Of a stretch of 17,764 nt of DNA, positions 8,519-14,233 are shown piece after piece (position 1 is the stretch's first letter; every line of letters starts with the position of its first letter). The DNA is from an uncultured delta proteobacterium (GTDB lineage: Bacteria; Myxococcota_A; Polyangia; Polyangiales; Polyangiaceae), in contig CAIOHM010000530.1 in assembly GCA_903858055.1 (NCBI GenBank), forward strand, positions 1 through 17,764. Reading direction: 5' to 3'. The position numbers and the translations under genes are program-made. Below the pieces are notes generated by a model. That model worked only from the letters and a program-made list of their open reading frames with translations. It was not told the DNA's origin and made no database searches.

Positions 8519-8553
8519 GAGCGTCGCACGCAGGCGCGCACCTGTCGACGCTC
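8519..8553. promoter_or_regulatory. Inverted repeat upstream of the GH31 gene (possible operator)
   Basis: A perfect 8-base inverted repeat, GAGCGTCG (8519-8526) and CGACGCTC (8546-8553), encloses a second short pair, CAGG/CCTG (8531-8534 and 8541-8544). It sits 27 bases before the GH31 start and about 70 bases before the STAS gene, in the divergent control region. It could be a repressor site or a leader hairpin of the GH31 mRNA. No neighbouring regulator is evident. Confidence 0.35.
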
Positions 8554-8624
8554 GCGCAACGCGGTCGTGGCAAAGTTTGCAGTGCGCTGGTATCCGGCGC
8601 TAACGGGTTTGGGACGAGGAACGC

Positions 8625-8987
8625 ATGGCTGAGCTTATGGTTTCGGTGACAACGGAGAGCGGCGCCGTCACGGCGCGGTGGCAAGGCAAGAGCCAGTCGA
8701 TGGATCCTTCGGCCGTGCTCGCGCCCACGTTCGCGGAAATCGTGTCGAAGGCGACTGCGGAAGCCCTCCCCGTGGTCCACGATTTTTGCGCGCTCGAGTT
8801 CTTCAACTCGGCCACCGTGAGCGCGATCGTGCGCCACCTCAAGGCGCTCGGCGAGCGCCAAGTCGCCGCGACCGTTCGCTACGACGGTAGCCTCCGCTGG
8901 CAGCGCACGTTCTTCGACGCCCTCGCGATCACCGCGGCGAAGACCGGATACCTCACGGTCGTCCCGGTCTCCGTGCCGAAGGGATGA
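8625..8987 (+). CDS. Small STAS-like (anti-sigma antagonist-like) protein
   Basis: A 120-residue cytosolic protein without signal or membrane segments. The central stretch CALEFFNSATVSAIVRHLK (residues 55-73) has the STAS pattern: a beta-strand ending in Asn-Ser followed by a helix, as in SpoIIAA-type antagonists and the cyanobacterial slr1659 group, which also share the later Trp-Gln (residues 92-93 here). S62 is at the position phosphorylated in classic antagonists. No kinase, phosphatase or sigma factor gene lies nearby, so the partner is unknown. GAGGA at 8616-8620 is the ribosome site. The stop codon overlaps the start of the lipoprotein gene (ATGA), implying translational coupling. The family call rests on motif resemblance, not on a profile search; confidence in the gene itself is high. 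Confidence 0.8.
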   Translation: MAELMVSVTTESGAVTARWQGKSQSMDPSAVLAPTFAEIVSKATAEALPVVHDFCALEFFNSATVSAIVRHLKALGERQVAATVRYDGSLRWQRTFFDALAITAAKTGYLTVVPVSVPKG

Positions 8988-10189
8988 GCGTGGCGTCGCG
9001 CCCCGCATCGATCCTCGCACGCCTCGCAGGCCTCGCAGGTCTCGCCCTGGGCTCGCTCGGTTGCGGGCTCGACTCCCTCGCGCTCGACCCGGCCATCCCT
9101 GCGAACCCGACGCTCTTGCCGAAGGGCTTCGCCGTGCAGACGGTGAGCGTGCAAGCGGGCCGCTTCGAGGCCTTCGTACGAGCTCCTGCGCCACCGACCG
9201 TGAGCGGCGCGGGGTACACCGTTCTCCTCGGCGGCGATCGCGCGTTGCGCTGCGAGCTGAGCGGCGACCCCTGGAGCCTCGCCTCGCAGCTCCGCGCGAA
9301 GATCCAAGCGCTCGGCGCACGCGAACGCGTCGGTCTCGTGCGCACCTCCGCGCGCCTCGGGGACAGCGGCCGTCCGTACTTGCTTGCCGAGGTGCTCTAC
9401 GGTCCGAAAGAGGCCGTGAAGGGCATCGCGCAGTTCGGGGCCTTCGGTTCGCCGGAGGGCACCGTCGTGTGCGCGACGGAAGGGCAGACGCGCGTCGTCG
9501 AGGCGCAGGCGCTCGTCGAGAACATGGCCGAGTCCCAGCGTTGGTCCGAAGAGAACGGTCGCGAAAAGCCGATCTATGCCGAGACGAGCCGCATCTTCGT
9601 CGGCGACGCTCCCATGGGCTTCGAGTACCGCTACCTGCGCCGCAGCGCGACGCGAGGCCTCTCCTGGTTCAAGGTGCGCGGCCTCACGGGCCGAGTGAAC
9701 GAGGGCACGCTCACGGCCATCGACGACGTGACCATCGAGCGCCTCGACGAAGACCGAAACGTGCGTGAGGCGCGCGTGCTCCTCACGAGCGACGGGCAGA
9801 AGACCTACGACGTGACGGTCGAGCGTGAGCCCGACGGCGCGGTCATGGCGAAGGGCACGCTCTCCGGTCGCGCGATCCGGCGCGCGCTGCCCTCGGAGAA
9901 GCCCATCGCGAGCGATCTCAGCTTGGCCCCGCAACTCCGCGACCTCGTCGCCGGAAAGGTCCAGCGCGTCGCCGTGCGTCGGCTCGTGATCGAGGGGACG
10001 GACCTGCGCCTCGGCGAGGACGAGTACAAGCCCGGTCGCGGAAACAAGGTCGTCGGTCCGGGCGGCGTCACGGTCGCCGTCGACGAGACCGGCTTCGTGC
10101 ACGGCGTGGAAGAGAGCGACGTGGGGGATGGCGCCACGCTGCGCATCGAACGCACGCGGCTCCACGGCGCGATCCCGCCGAAGAAATAG
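8984..10189 (+). CDS. Lipoprotein of unknown function, coupled to the STAS gene
   Basis: I do not recognise the family. The protein has 401 residues with a hydrophobic signal segment (about 8-26) ending in GSLGC, so C27 is the probable lipidation site; the -3 residue is Ser rather than the usual Leu, making the lipobox slightly atypical. Gly at +2 suggests the outer membrane. The mature part is soluble, rich in beta-like segments and charged residues, with repeated phrases of the type VTIERLDEDRNV, TVEREPDG and LRIERTRL, and it contains Cys residues near 86 and 164. No catalytic motif is visible. The start ATG overlaps the STAS stop; AAGGG lies directly before it, so the GTG at 8990, six bases further, is an equally plausible start. 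The next gene, tkt, is 87 bases away. The pairing suggests the two proteins share a pathway, possibly envelope sensing, but this is inference. Confidence 0.85.
   Translation: MSVASRPASILARLAGLAGLALGSLGCGLDSLALDPAIPANPTLLPKGFAVQTVSVQAGRFEAFVRAPAPPTVSGAGYTVLLGGDRALRCELSGDPWSLASQLRAKIQALGARERVGLVRTSARLGDSGRPYLLAEVLYGPKEAVKGIAQFGAFGSPEGTVVCATEGQTRVVEAQALVENMAESQRWSEENGREKPIYAETSRIFVGDAPMGFEYRYLRRSATRGLSWFKVRGLTGRVNEGTLTAIDDVTIERLDEDRNVREARVLLTSDGQKTYDVTVEREPDGAVMAKGTLSGRAIRRALPSEKPIASDLSLAPQLRDLVAGKVQRVAVRRLVIEGTDLRLGEDEYKPGRGNKVVGPGGVTVAVDETGFVHGVEESDVGDGATLRIERTRLHGAIPPKK
9013..9048 (+). repeat. Tandem 9-base repeats inside the lipoprotein signal peptide
   Basis: Four consecutive 9-base units read CCTCGCACG, CCTCGCAGG, CCTCGCAGG and TCTCGCCCT. 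They encode a repeating Leu-Ala-X pattern in the hydrophobic core of the signal peptide. Being a multiple of three, unit gain or loss would change core length without breaking the frame. Confidence 0.7.
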
Positions 10190-10276
10190 TCAGTCTTTTT
10201 CCTGGCGTTGGCGCGCGAGGTCGTGTGCGCGATTTCGCCCGACGATCGACCGACGAAATGCGCTAGGGGCGCGCCC

Positions 10277-12295
10277 ATGGTCGCTCCGAACTCGCCGTCG
10301 TCCGCCGCTCTCGACCCCCACGCTGCCGCCTGTGTCGGCACCATCAAGGCGCTCTCGATCGACGCCGTCCAGAAGGCGAACAGCGGCCACCCGGGCACGC
10401 CCATGGGCCTCGCGGACGCGGCCCACGTGCTCTTCAGCGAGTTCCTGCGCCACAACCCGCGCGAGCCTCAGTGGCTCGGCCGCGATCGCTTCGTGCTCTC
10501 GGTCGGTCACGCGTCGATGCTCATCTACTCGATGCTCCACCTCTCGGGCTACGACGTCTCGCTCGACGACCTGAAGAACTTCCGCCAGTGGAACTCCAAG
10601 ACGCCGGGGCACCCCGAGGTGGGTCATACGCCGGGCGTCGAGACGACCACGGGCCCGCTCGGTCAGGGCATCGGCAACGCGATCGGCATGGCGCTCGCCG
10701 CGAAGATGGCCGCGGCGCGCTTCGGCAAGCCCTTCGCCGCGACGCGCATTTGGTGCATCGCGAGCGACGGCGACGTGATGGAAGGCGTCGCGATGGAGGC
10801 CTCGAGCATCGGTGGGCACCTCGGCCTCGACAACCTCTGCGTGCTCTGGGACGACAACCGCATCACGATCGAGGGCGAGACCGACCTCGCGTTCACGGAA
10901 GACGTCGGCGCGCGCTACGCGGCCATGGGCTGGAACGTCGTGCGCATCGACGGCCATGATCACGGCCAGCTCCGCGCGGCGTACGCGGCGGCCAAGGCGG
11001 AGACCGCGAAGCCGACCTTCATCGTGGCGCGCACGCACATCGCCAACGGCGCCCCCAACGCGCACGACACGAGCGAGGCCCACGGCGCGCCGCTCGGCGC
11101 CGCCGAGATCGCCGCGACGAAGATCGCCATGGGCTTCGACCCCGAGAAGCACTTCGAGATTCACCCGCTCGCGACCGAGCACTACGCGTCGGTGCTCGCG
11201 CGTCTTACGAAGGAATACGAAGGCTGGAACGCGGAATACGTAGCGTGGCGCTCGTCGAACGGCGAGACGGCCTCGGCCCTCGACGCCTTCGTCGCCGGCG
11301 CGCTCCCCGCGAACCTCTTCGAGGAGCTCGTGTCCGCCGTCCCTGCGAAGGACGATGCGACCCGCTCGCTCTCGAGCGCCATTCAGCAGAAGGCCGCCGC
11401 GCTGCTCCCCGGGCTCGTGGGCGGCTCGGCGGACCTCGGCCCATCGACCAAGACGCTCATCGCGAAGTCGGGCAGCGTGGCCCGTGGCTCCTTCGCAGGG
11501 CGCAACCTTCACTTCGGTATTCGCGAGCACGGCATGGGCGCCATCTGCAATGGCATGGCGCTCTTCGGGGGCTTCATCCCCTACGGCTCGACGTTCCTCA
11601 TCTTCAGCGACTACATGCGCCCGTCGATCCGCCTGAGCTCGCTCATGCACCAGCGCGCCCTCTGGATCTACACGCACGACTCCGTGCTCCTCGGCGAAGA
11701 CGGCCCCACGCACCAGCCTGTCGAGCAGATCGCGACGCTGCGCCTCATCCCCGGCGTCGCCGTCGTGCGCCCGGCGGACGGGCTCGAGTGCGCCGCGGCG
11801 TGGACCATCGCGCTCGAGCGAAGGAAGGCGCCGACGGTCTTCGCGCTCTCGCGCCAGAAGGTGCCGGCGATCGCGCGGCCTGCGGGCTTCGATGCGAGGG
11901 TCATGCTCAAGGGTCTCTACGTTGCGGCGGAGGCGGCGAACGCCGCGAAGATCGACGTCGTCCTCGTGGCGTCGGGGGCCGAGGTCCACGGTGCGATCGA
12001 GGCGAAGGGCCTCCTCGAGGCGCAAGGGAAGAGCGTGCGTGTCGTGAGCGCGCTCTGCCTCGAGAGCTTCCTCGAGCAGCCTGCCGAGTACCGCGACGCC
12101 GTGCTCCCGAAGGGCGTGCGCGCGGCGGCCTTCGAAGCGGGGCGCGTCGGACCGTGGGCCGCGGTGCTCGGCGGCGACGCGATCCTCCTCGGAATCGATC
12201 GGTTCGGCGCGAGCGCGCCGGACAAGGTGCTCTTCAAGGAGTACGGCCTCGACGGCGCCTCGGTCGCCGCGCGCATTGCAGCCGCGCTCGCCTGA
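10277..12295 (+). CDS. tkt: Transketolase
   Basis: Thiamine-diphosphate enzyme moving two-carbon ketol units between sugar phosphates in the non-oxidative pentose phosphate pathway. The protein has 672 residues, close to the E. coli enzyme (663). Visible hallmarks are SGHPG (H38), GHASML (H78), TTTGPLGQG (124-131), the cofactor motif starting SDGD (163-166) and ending near N194, AHGAPLG (H269), IREHGMG with the catalytic E417, and GEDGPTHQP with H479. All key histidines and the catalytic Glu are present, so it should be active; a dimer is expected. The start ATG at 10277 is preceded by AGGGGC at 10265-10270; an in-frame extension to 10208 adds 23 non-conserved residues and is rejected. Transcription may start close by, at a CTAGGGG element. 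The gene is followed by an AT-richer spacer and a stem-loop. Confidence 0.97.
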   Translation: MVAPNSPSSAALDPHAAACVGTIKALSIDAVQKANSGHPGTPMGLADAAHVLFSEFLRHNPREPQWLGRDRFVLSVGHASMLIYSMLHLSGYDVSLDDLKNFRQWNSKTPGHPEVGHTPGVETTTGPLGQGIGNAIGMALAAKMAAARFGKPFAATRIWCIASDGDVMEGVAMEASSIGGHLGLDNLCVLWDDNRITIEGETDLAFTEDVGARYAAMGWNVVRIDGHDHGQLRAAYAAAKAETAKPTFIVARTHIANGAPNAHDTSEAHGAPLGAAEIAATKIAMGFDPEKHFEIHPLATEHYASVLARLTKEYEGWNAEYVAWRSSNGETASALDAFVAGALPANLFEELVSAVPAKDDATRSLSSAIQQKAAALLPGLVGGSADLGPSTKTLIAKSGSVARGSFAGRNLHFGIREHGMGAICNGMALFGGFIPYGSTFLIFSDYMRPSIRLSSLMHQRALWIYTHDSVLLGEDGPTHQPVEQIATLRLIPGVAVVRPADGLECAAAWTIALERRKAPTVFALSRQKVPAIARPAGFDARVMLKGLYVAAEAANAAKIDVVLVASGAEVHGAIEAKGLLEAQGKSVRVVSALCLESFLEQPAEYRDAVLPKGVRAAAFEAGRVGPWAAVLGGDAILLGIDRFGASAPDKVLFKEYGLDGASVAARIAAALA

Positions 12296-12367
12296 GAAAA
12301 ATCGTCAAAAAATTCTTCAACGAAGTCGAACGCTTCGCGGGAGACGCTCTGGAAGAGCTTGAAAGCT

Positions 12368-12398
12368 GAGCCGCGAGACCGCATGGTCTCAGCGGCTC
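12368..12398 (+). terminator. Stem-loop downstream of tkt, without a U tract
   Basis: GAGCCGC-GAGACC pairs with GGTCTC-A-GCGGCTC around a GCAT loop: 13 base pairs with one bulged A. It lies 73 bases after the tkt stop and 81 before the KGG gene. There is no T-rich tail on the plus strand, so it may be a weak terminator, an mRNA 3'-end stabiliser or part of the KGG leader. Confidence 0.45.
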
Positions 12399-12478
12399 CG
12401 TCGCGCTGAATCCTCGCTTGGCATCCACATCCGATCGCCCCGCCTAGGACTCCGCACCGGGTCAGCTCCCAAAACAAT

Positions 12479-12742
12479 ATGTCCCACGACGCAGAGTCGA
12501 CGGCTTCGGCCGTCTCCCGCTCCACCGAGATCATCGAGGTGGAGACCCGTAGCACCCGTCGTCCCCGTGGCTTTGCGGCGCTCGACGCCTCGGCCCGCAG
12601 TGCCATCTCGCGCAAGGGCGGCCAGGCCGCTCACCGCGCAGGCACCGCGCACAAGTTCACCTCGGACGAGGCGCGCGCGGCAGGCAAGAAGGGCAGCCAG
12701 GTCACGCACGCGCGCCGTCGCTCGGGCTCGGCCACGGCCTAA
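12479..12742 (+). CDS. KGG-repeat small stress protein (con-10/GsiB-like)
   Basis: An 87-residue, hydrophilic, basic protein. Residues 30-80 follow the KGG-motif stress protein pattern: RGFAALD, then SRKGGQAAHRAGTAHKF, then TSDEARAAGKKGS. Members are small, probably disordered proteins induced by starvation or desiccation (GsiB in Bacillus, con-10 in fungi); the biochemical role is unsettled. Here one full KGG unit is kept (47-48 is the Gly-Gly) and the second reads KKGS. A 28-residue Ser/Thr/Glu-rich N-terminal extension precedes the motif. No Shine-Dalgarno sequence is visible before the ATG; the leader ends CCCAAAACAAT, and a CTAGGAC at 12444-12450 is a possible -10 element. A strong intrinsic terminator follows 22 bases after the stop, so this is a single-gene unit, at least at its 3' end. 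Confidence 0.88.
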   Translation: MSHDAESTASAVSRSTEIIEVETRSTRRPRGFAALDASARSAISRKGGQAAHRAGTAHKFTSDEARAAGKKGSQVTHARRRSGSATA

Positions 12743-12764
12743 CCCACGGCTTCGTTCCGCCCCC

Positions 12765-12804
12765 ACGAGCGGCGCCCCACGCGGGCGTCGCTCGTTCTTA
12801 ATTT
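12765..12804 (+). terminator. Intrinsic terminator of the KGG gene
   Basis: ACGAGCGGCGCCC (12765-12777) pairs with GGGCGTCGCTCGT (12783-12795) over 13 pairs including one G-U, with loop CACGC, followed by TCTTAATTT. This is a classical rho-independent terminator 22 bases after the stop codon, and it argues against starting the next gene at the TTG at 12803. Confidence 0.85.
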
Positions 12805-12820
12805 GGCCCACGCGCGGGGT

Positions 12821-13153
12821 ATGGGGCACTGGCTGGCCATGCACCTGCCGCCGGTCCGCATCGCGCACCCCCACGTCTTCTGCGACCCGGCGCTGCACGG
12901 GAGCCCCGTGGTGGCCGGGACGAAGGTGCCCGTGCGCCGTCTCTGGTCCTGGCACCGCAAGGGCGTGGCCGTGGAGACGCTCCTGAAGCGTTACCCGCAG
13001 CTTGGCGCGTCACGCCTCCTCGACGCGCTCTCGTTCGCCTACGACAACGTCGACCTCGTCGAGGCCGATCTGGGGCGCGAAGAGAAGCTCCTCGGCAAAG
13101 AGCCGGAGCCCGTGCCCGGCGCGATGAAGCAGCAGGCGCTCTTCGAGAAGTGA
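12821..13153 (+). CDS. DUF433 domain protein (antitoxin-like)
   Basis: A 110-residue protein matching the DUF433 pattern: HVFCDPALHGSPVVAGTKVP (about 18-37), then a helical part with KRYPQLGASRLLDALSFAYD. DUF433 proteins have a small helical DNA-binding-like fold and are often the antitoxin half of pairs with DUF5615 PIN-like toxins. Here the next gene is a convergent MarR regulator and no DUF5615 partner is seen on either side, so this copy is an orphan or has another job. The Lys/Glu-rich C-terminal tail after residue 80 is not part of the domain. The start is uncertain: ATG at 12821 or ATG at 12839 (six codons later, directly before the conserved part); neither has a well-spaced ribosome site. 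The TTG at 12803 falls in the upstream terminator tail. Confidence 0.85.
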   Translation: MGHWLAMHLPPVRIAHPHVFCDPALHGSPVVAGTKVPVRRLWSWHRKGVAVETLLKRYPQLGASRLLDALSFAYDNVDLVEADLGREEKLLGKEPEPVPGAMKQQALFEK

Positions 13154-13184
13154 TCTCGGGCGCGGGGGAGCTGCGCGCGCGATG

Positions 13185-13222
13185 GAAAACGAAAACCGCG
13201 GTCACCGTGAGGTGCCGCGGTT
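13185..13222 (-). terminator. Intrinsic terminator of the marR-type gene
   Basis: On the minus strand AACCGCGG-CACC pairs with GGTG-(A)-CCGCGGTT around a TCAC loop (arms at 13194-13206 and 13211-13222), and TTTTCGTTTTC follows. It begins 20 bases after the MarR stop codon. On the plus strand the stem is not followed by T residues, so it should act mainly for the leftward gene. Confidence 0.85.
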
Positions 13223-13242
13223 CGGGTGCAGGACGAGGACGC

Positions 13243-13665
13243 TCAGCCTTCGAGGAGCGAGGCGAGGGTCTCGAGCGCCTCGACGACGCGGGCGCGGTCG
13301 CTGCGCGAGAGGCGATCGTAGACCGCGACGTGCGCCTGCGTGGATGCGTTGCCCACGGAGTCGGCGACGCGCTTGCCACGGGCGGTGAGGCGGACGTCGG
13401 TCTGACGGCCATCCCCGCTCGCCTTCTTGCGGGCAATCAGACCGTCACGCTCGAGACCCGCGAGGTTGCGGCTCGCGGTCGAGGGGTCGATGCCGAGGAG
13501 CACAGCGAGCGCCGTCGTCGAGACAGCACCACGCTCTGCAATCGCCTGAAGCGCCTCTGCCTGTTGCGGCGTGATTTCCCCGCTGCGAGCACGCTCGCGG
13601 CTCTGGCGGTGAAGACCACGGAACACGGTCTGGAGGGCGCGCGCAAACCTTTCGTTATCAGCCAT
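13243..13665 (-). CDS. MarR-family transcriptional regulator
   Basis: A 140-residue dimeric winged-helix DNA-binding protein. The helix-turn-helix spans about residues 48-77, with recognition helix DPSTASRNLAGLERDGL, followed by the wing DGRQTDVRLTARGK (85-98) carrying the conserved Asp and Arg. Terminal helices would form the dimer interface. It contains no cysteine, so it is not an OhrR-type thiol sensor; a small-molecule ligand is more likely. It diverges from the ykgJ-type gene, and local MarR regulators typically control themselves and the divergent gene. TGTActcTACA (13675-13685) overlapping its candidate -10 box is a plausible autoregulatory site. Its own intrinsic terminator follows. 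The ligand and full regulon cannot be told from the sequence. Confidence 0.94.
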   Translation of the reverse strand: MADNERFARALQTVFRGLHRQSRERARSGEITPQQAEALQAIAERGAVSTTALAVLLGIDPSTASRNLAGLERDGLIARKKASGDGRQTDVRLTARGKRVADSVGNASTQAHVAVYDRLSRSDRARVVEALETLASLLEG

Positions 13666-13674
13666 CGGAAGACC

Positions 13675-13704
13675 TGTACTCTACAATTCGAGCGCGTTCG
13701 TCAA
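13675..13704 (-). promoter_or_regulatory. Candidate promoter and operator of the marR-type gene
   Basis: Reading leftward, TTGACG (13704-13699) is a good -35 box; TAGAGT (13683-13678) is a fair -10 after a 15-base spacer. The imperfect spacer lowers confidence. The inverted repeat TGTA-CTC-TACA (13675-13685) covers the -10 box, where a bound repressor would block transcription. The predicted mRNA leader would be under 10 bases. Confidence 0.45.
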
Positions 13705-13788
13705 GCATGGATCGCAGTCGATTTTCACCGCCCGCACGAAGCCTTGGAAATCCTCGCAGATCCGAACGGTGCTCGTTCATGCTTGACG
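13699..13788. repeat. Head-to-head 11-base repeat between marR and ykgJ
   Basis: CATGCTTGACG occurs on the minus strand at 13709-13699 and on the plus strand at 13778-13788, separated by 68 bases. Each copy contains TTGACG pointing to the gene on its side. This suggests divergent promoters with a shared upstream element, or a two-site operator. On the ykgJ side no good -10 follows at normal spacing. Confidence 0.55.
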
Positions 13789-13803
13789 TTCCGCGCGTCC
13801 TCC

Positions 13804-13813
13804 GCATCGATGC
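13804..13813. promoter_or_regulatory. Ten-base palindrome before ykgJ-type gene
   Basis: GCATCGATGC is a perfect palindrome seven bases before the start codon of the cysteine-cluster gene. Possible protein site, but short enough to be chance. Confidence 0.2.
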
Positions 13814-13819
13814 AAGACG

Positions 13820-14185
13820 ATGCCACTGACGCCGATCGCAGGAACTCCCGACCCCGATGGCGGTGACTGCGTCGCCTGCGGTCGCTGCTGCCACCACGAG
13901 CCAAACACCGTGCATTTGCTGGAGTCGGACGACGACCGCCTCGGTCCCGACTTGCTCGCGGAGTACACCGTGCTCGACAAGCGGCCGCCCGGATGGCGCT
14001 TCATCAAGAACGCGGGCGAACGCTGCGGCGCGCTCGACGTCTCCGCGCCGGGTCTGTACCCATGTGCGATCTACGAGCGTCGCCCCGAGGATTGCCGCAT
14101 CGTGGAGCCGGGGTCGCCGTGCTGCCTCGAGGCGCGGCAGCTCGGGCATCTCGGCACGAGCGTGGAGTTCCGGCGCATCGTGTGA
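13820..14185 (+). CDS. YkgJ-family cysteine-cluster protein (putative zinc or iron binding)
   Basis: A 121-residue soluble protein with nine cysteines. CVACGRCC (C17, C20, C23, C24) opens the family motif, and the C-terminal part carries C69, C82 in YPCAIYERRPEDC, C92 and the pair C101-C102. This layout matches the CxxCxxCC-type family (YkgJ), thought to chelate zinc or an iron-sulfur cluster; no reaction is established. The YERRPxxCR stretch is the family's second signature. The start ATG at 13820 fits the length; the ATG at 13810 is in another frame and gives only 18 codons. Only a weak AAGACG precedes the start. It diverges from the marR-type gene, which may control it, and is followed 48 bases later by valS with a palindromic stem-loop between. 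Confidence 0.9.
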   Translation: MPLTPIAGTPDPDGGDCVACGRCCHHEPNTVHLLESDDDRLGPDLLAEYTVLDKRPPGWRFIKNAGERCGALDVSAPGLYPCAIYERRPEDCRIVEPGSPCCLEARQLGHLGTSVEFRRIV

Positions 14186-14190
14186 GCGCG

Positions 14191-14211
14191 GGCGGGCTTC
14201 GAAGCGCCGCC
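14191..14211 (+). terminator. Palindromic stem-loop between ykgJ-type gene and valS
   Basis: GGCGG-GCTTC-GAAGC-G-CCGCC is a near-perfect 21-base palindrome (one extra G at 14206) starting five bases after the stop codon. As RNA it forms a compact GC hairpin, but only GTTCGTGGT follows, so termination would be weak. It may instead lie in the valS leader or be a DNA site. Confidence 0.4.
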
Positions 14212-14233
14212 GTTCGTGGTAACGCCCCTCGCC

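Noticed and set aside
8568..8580. Possible sigma-54 promoter (TGGCA...TTGC) before the STAS gene
   Set aside because: The GG and GC elements are two bases too close; sigma-54 promoters tolerate almost no change in this spacing.
8493..9320. N-terminal extension of the GH31 frame by about 276 codons
   Set aside because: The extension is antisense to the STAS and lipoprotein genes, is Arg-rich nonsense, and would bury an obvious lipoprotein signal peptide inside the protein.
10147..10200. Possible terminator at the end of the lipoprotein gene (short CGGCG/CGCCG stem then TTTTT)
   Set aside because: The stem has only five pairs and lies about 16 bases before the T run, inside the coding end; it does not have intrinsic terminator geometry.
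12292..12369. Short open stretch after the tkt stop with a plausible-looking helical peptide (VKKFFNEVERFAGDALEELES)
   Set aside because: No ATG, GTG or TTG start and no ribosome site in that frame after the tkt coding region; only CTG overlapping the tkt stop is available. Lower GC here is consistent with a spacer.
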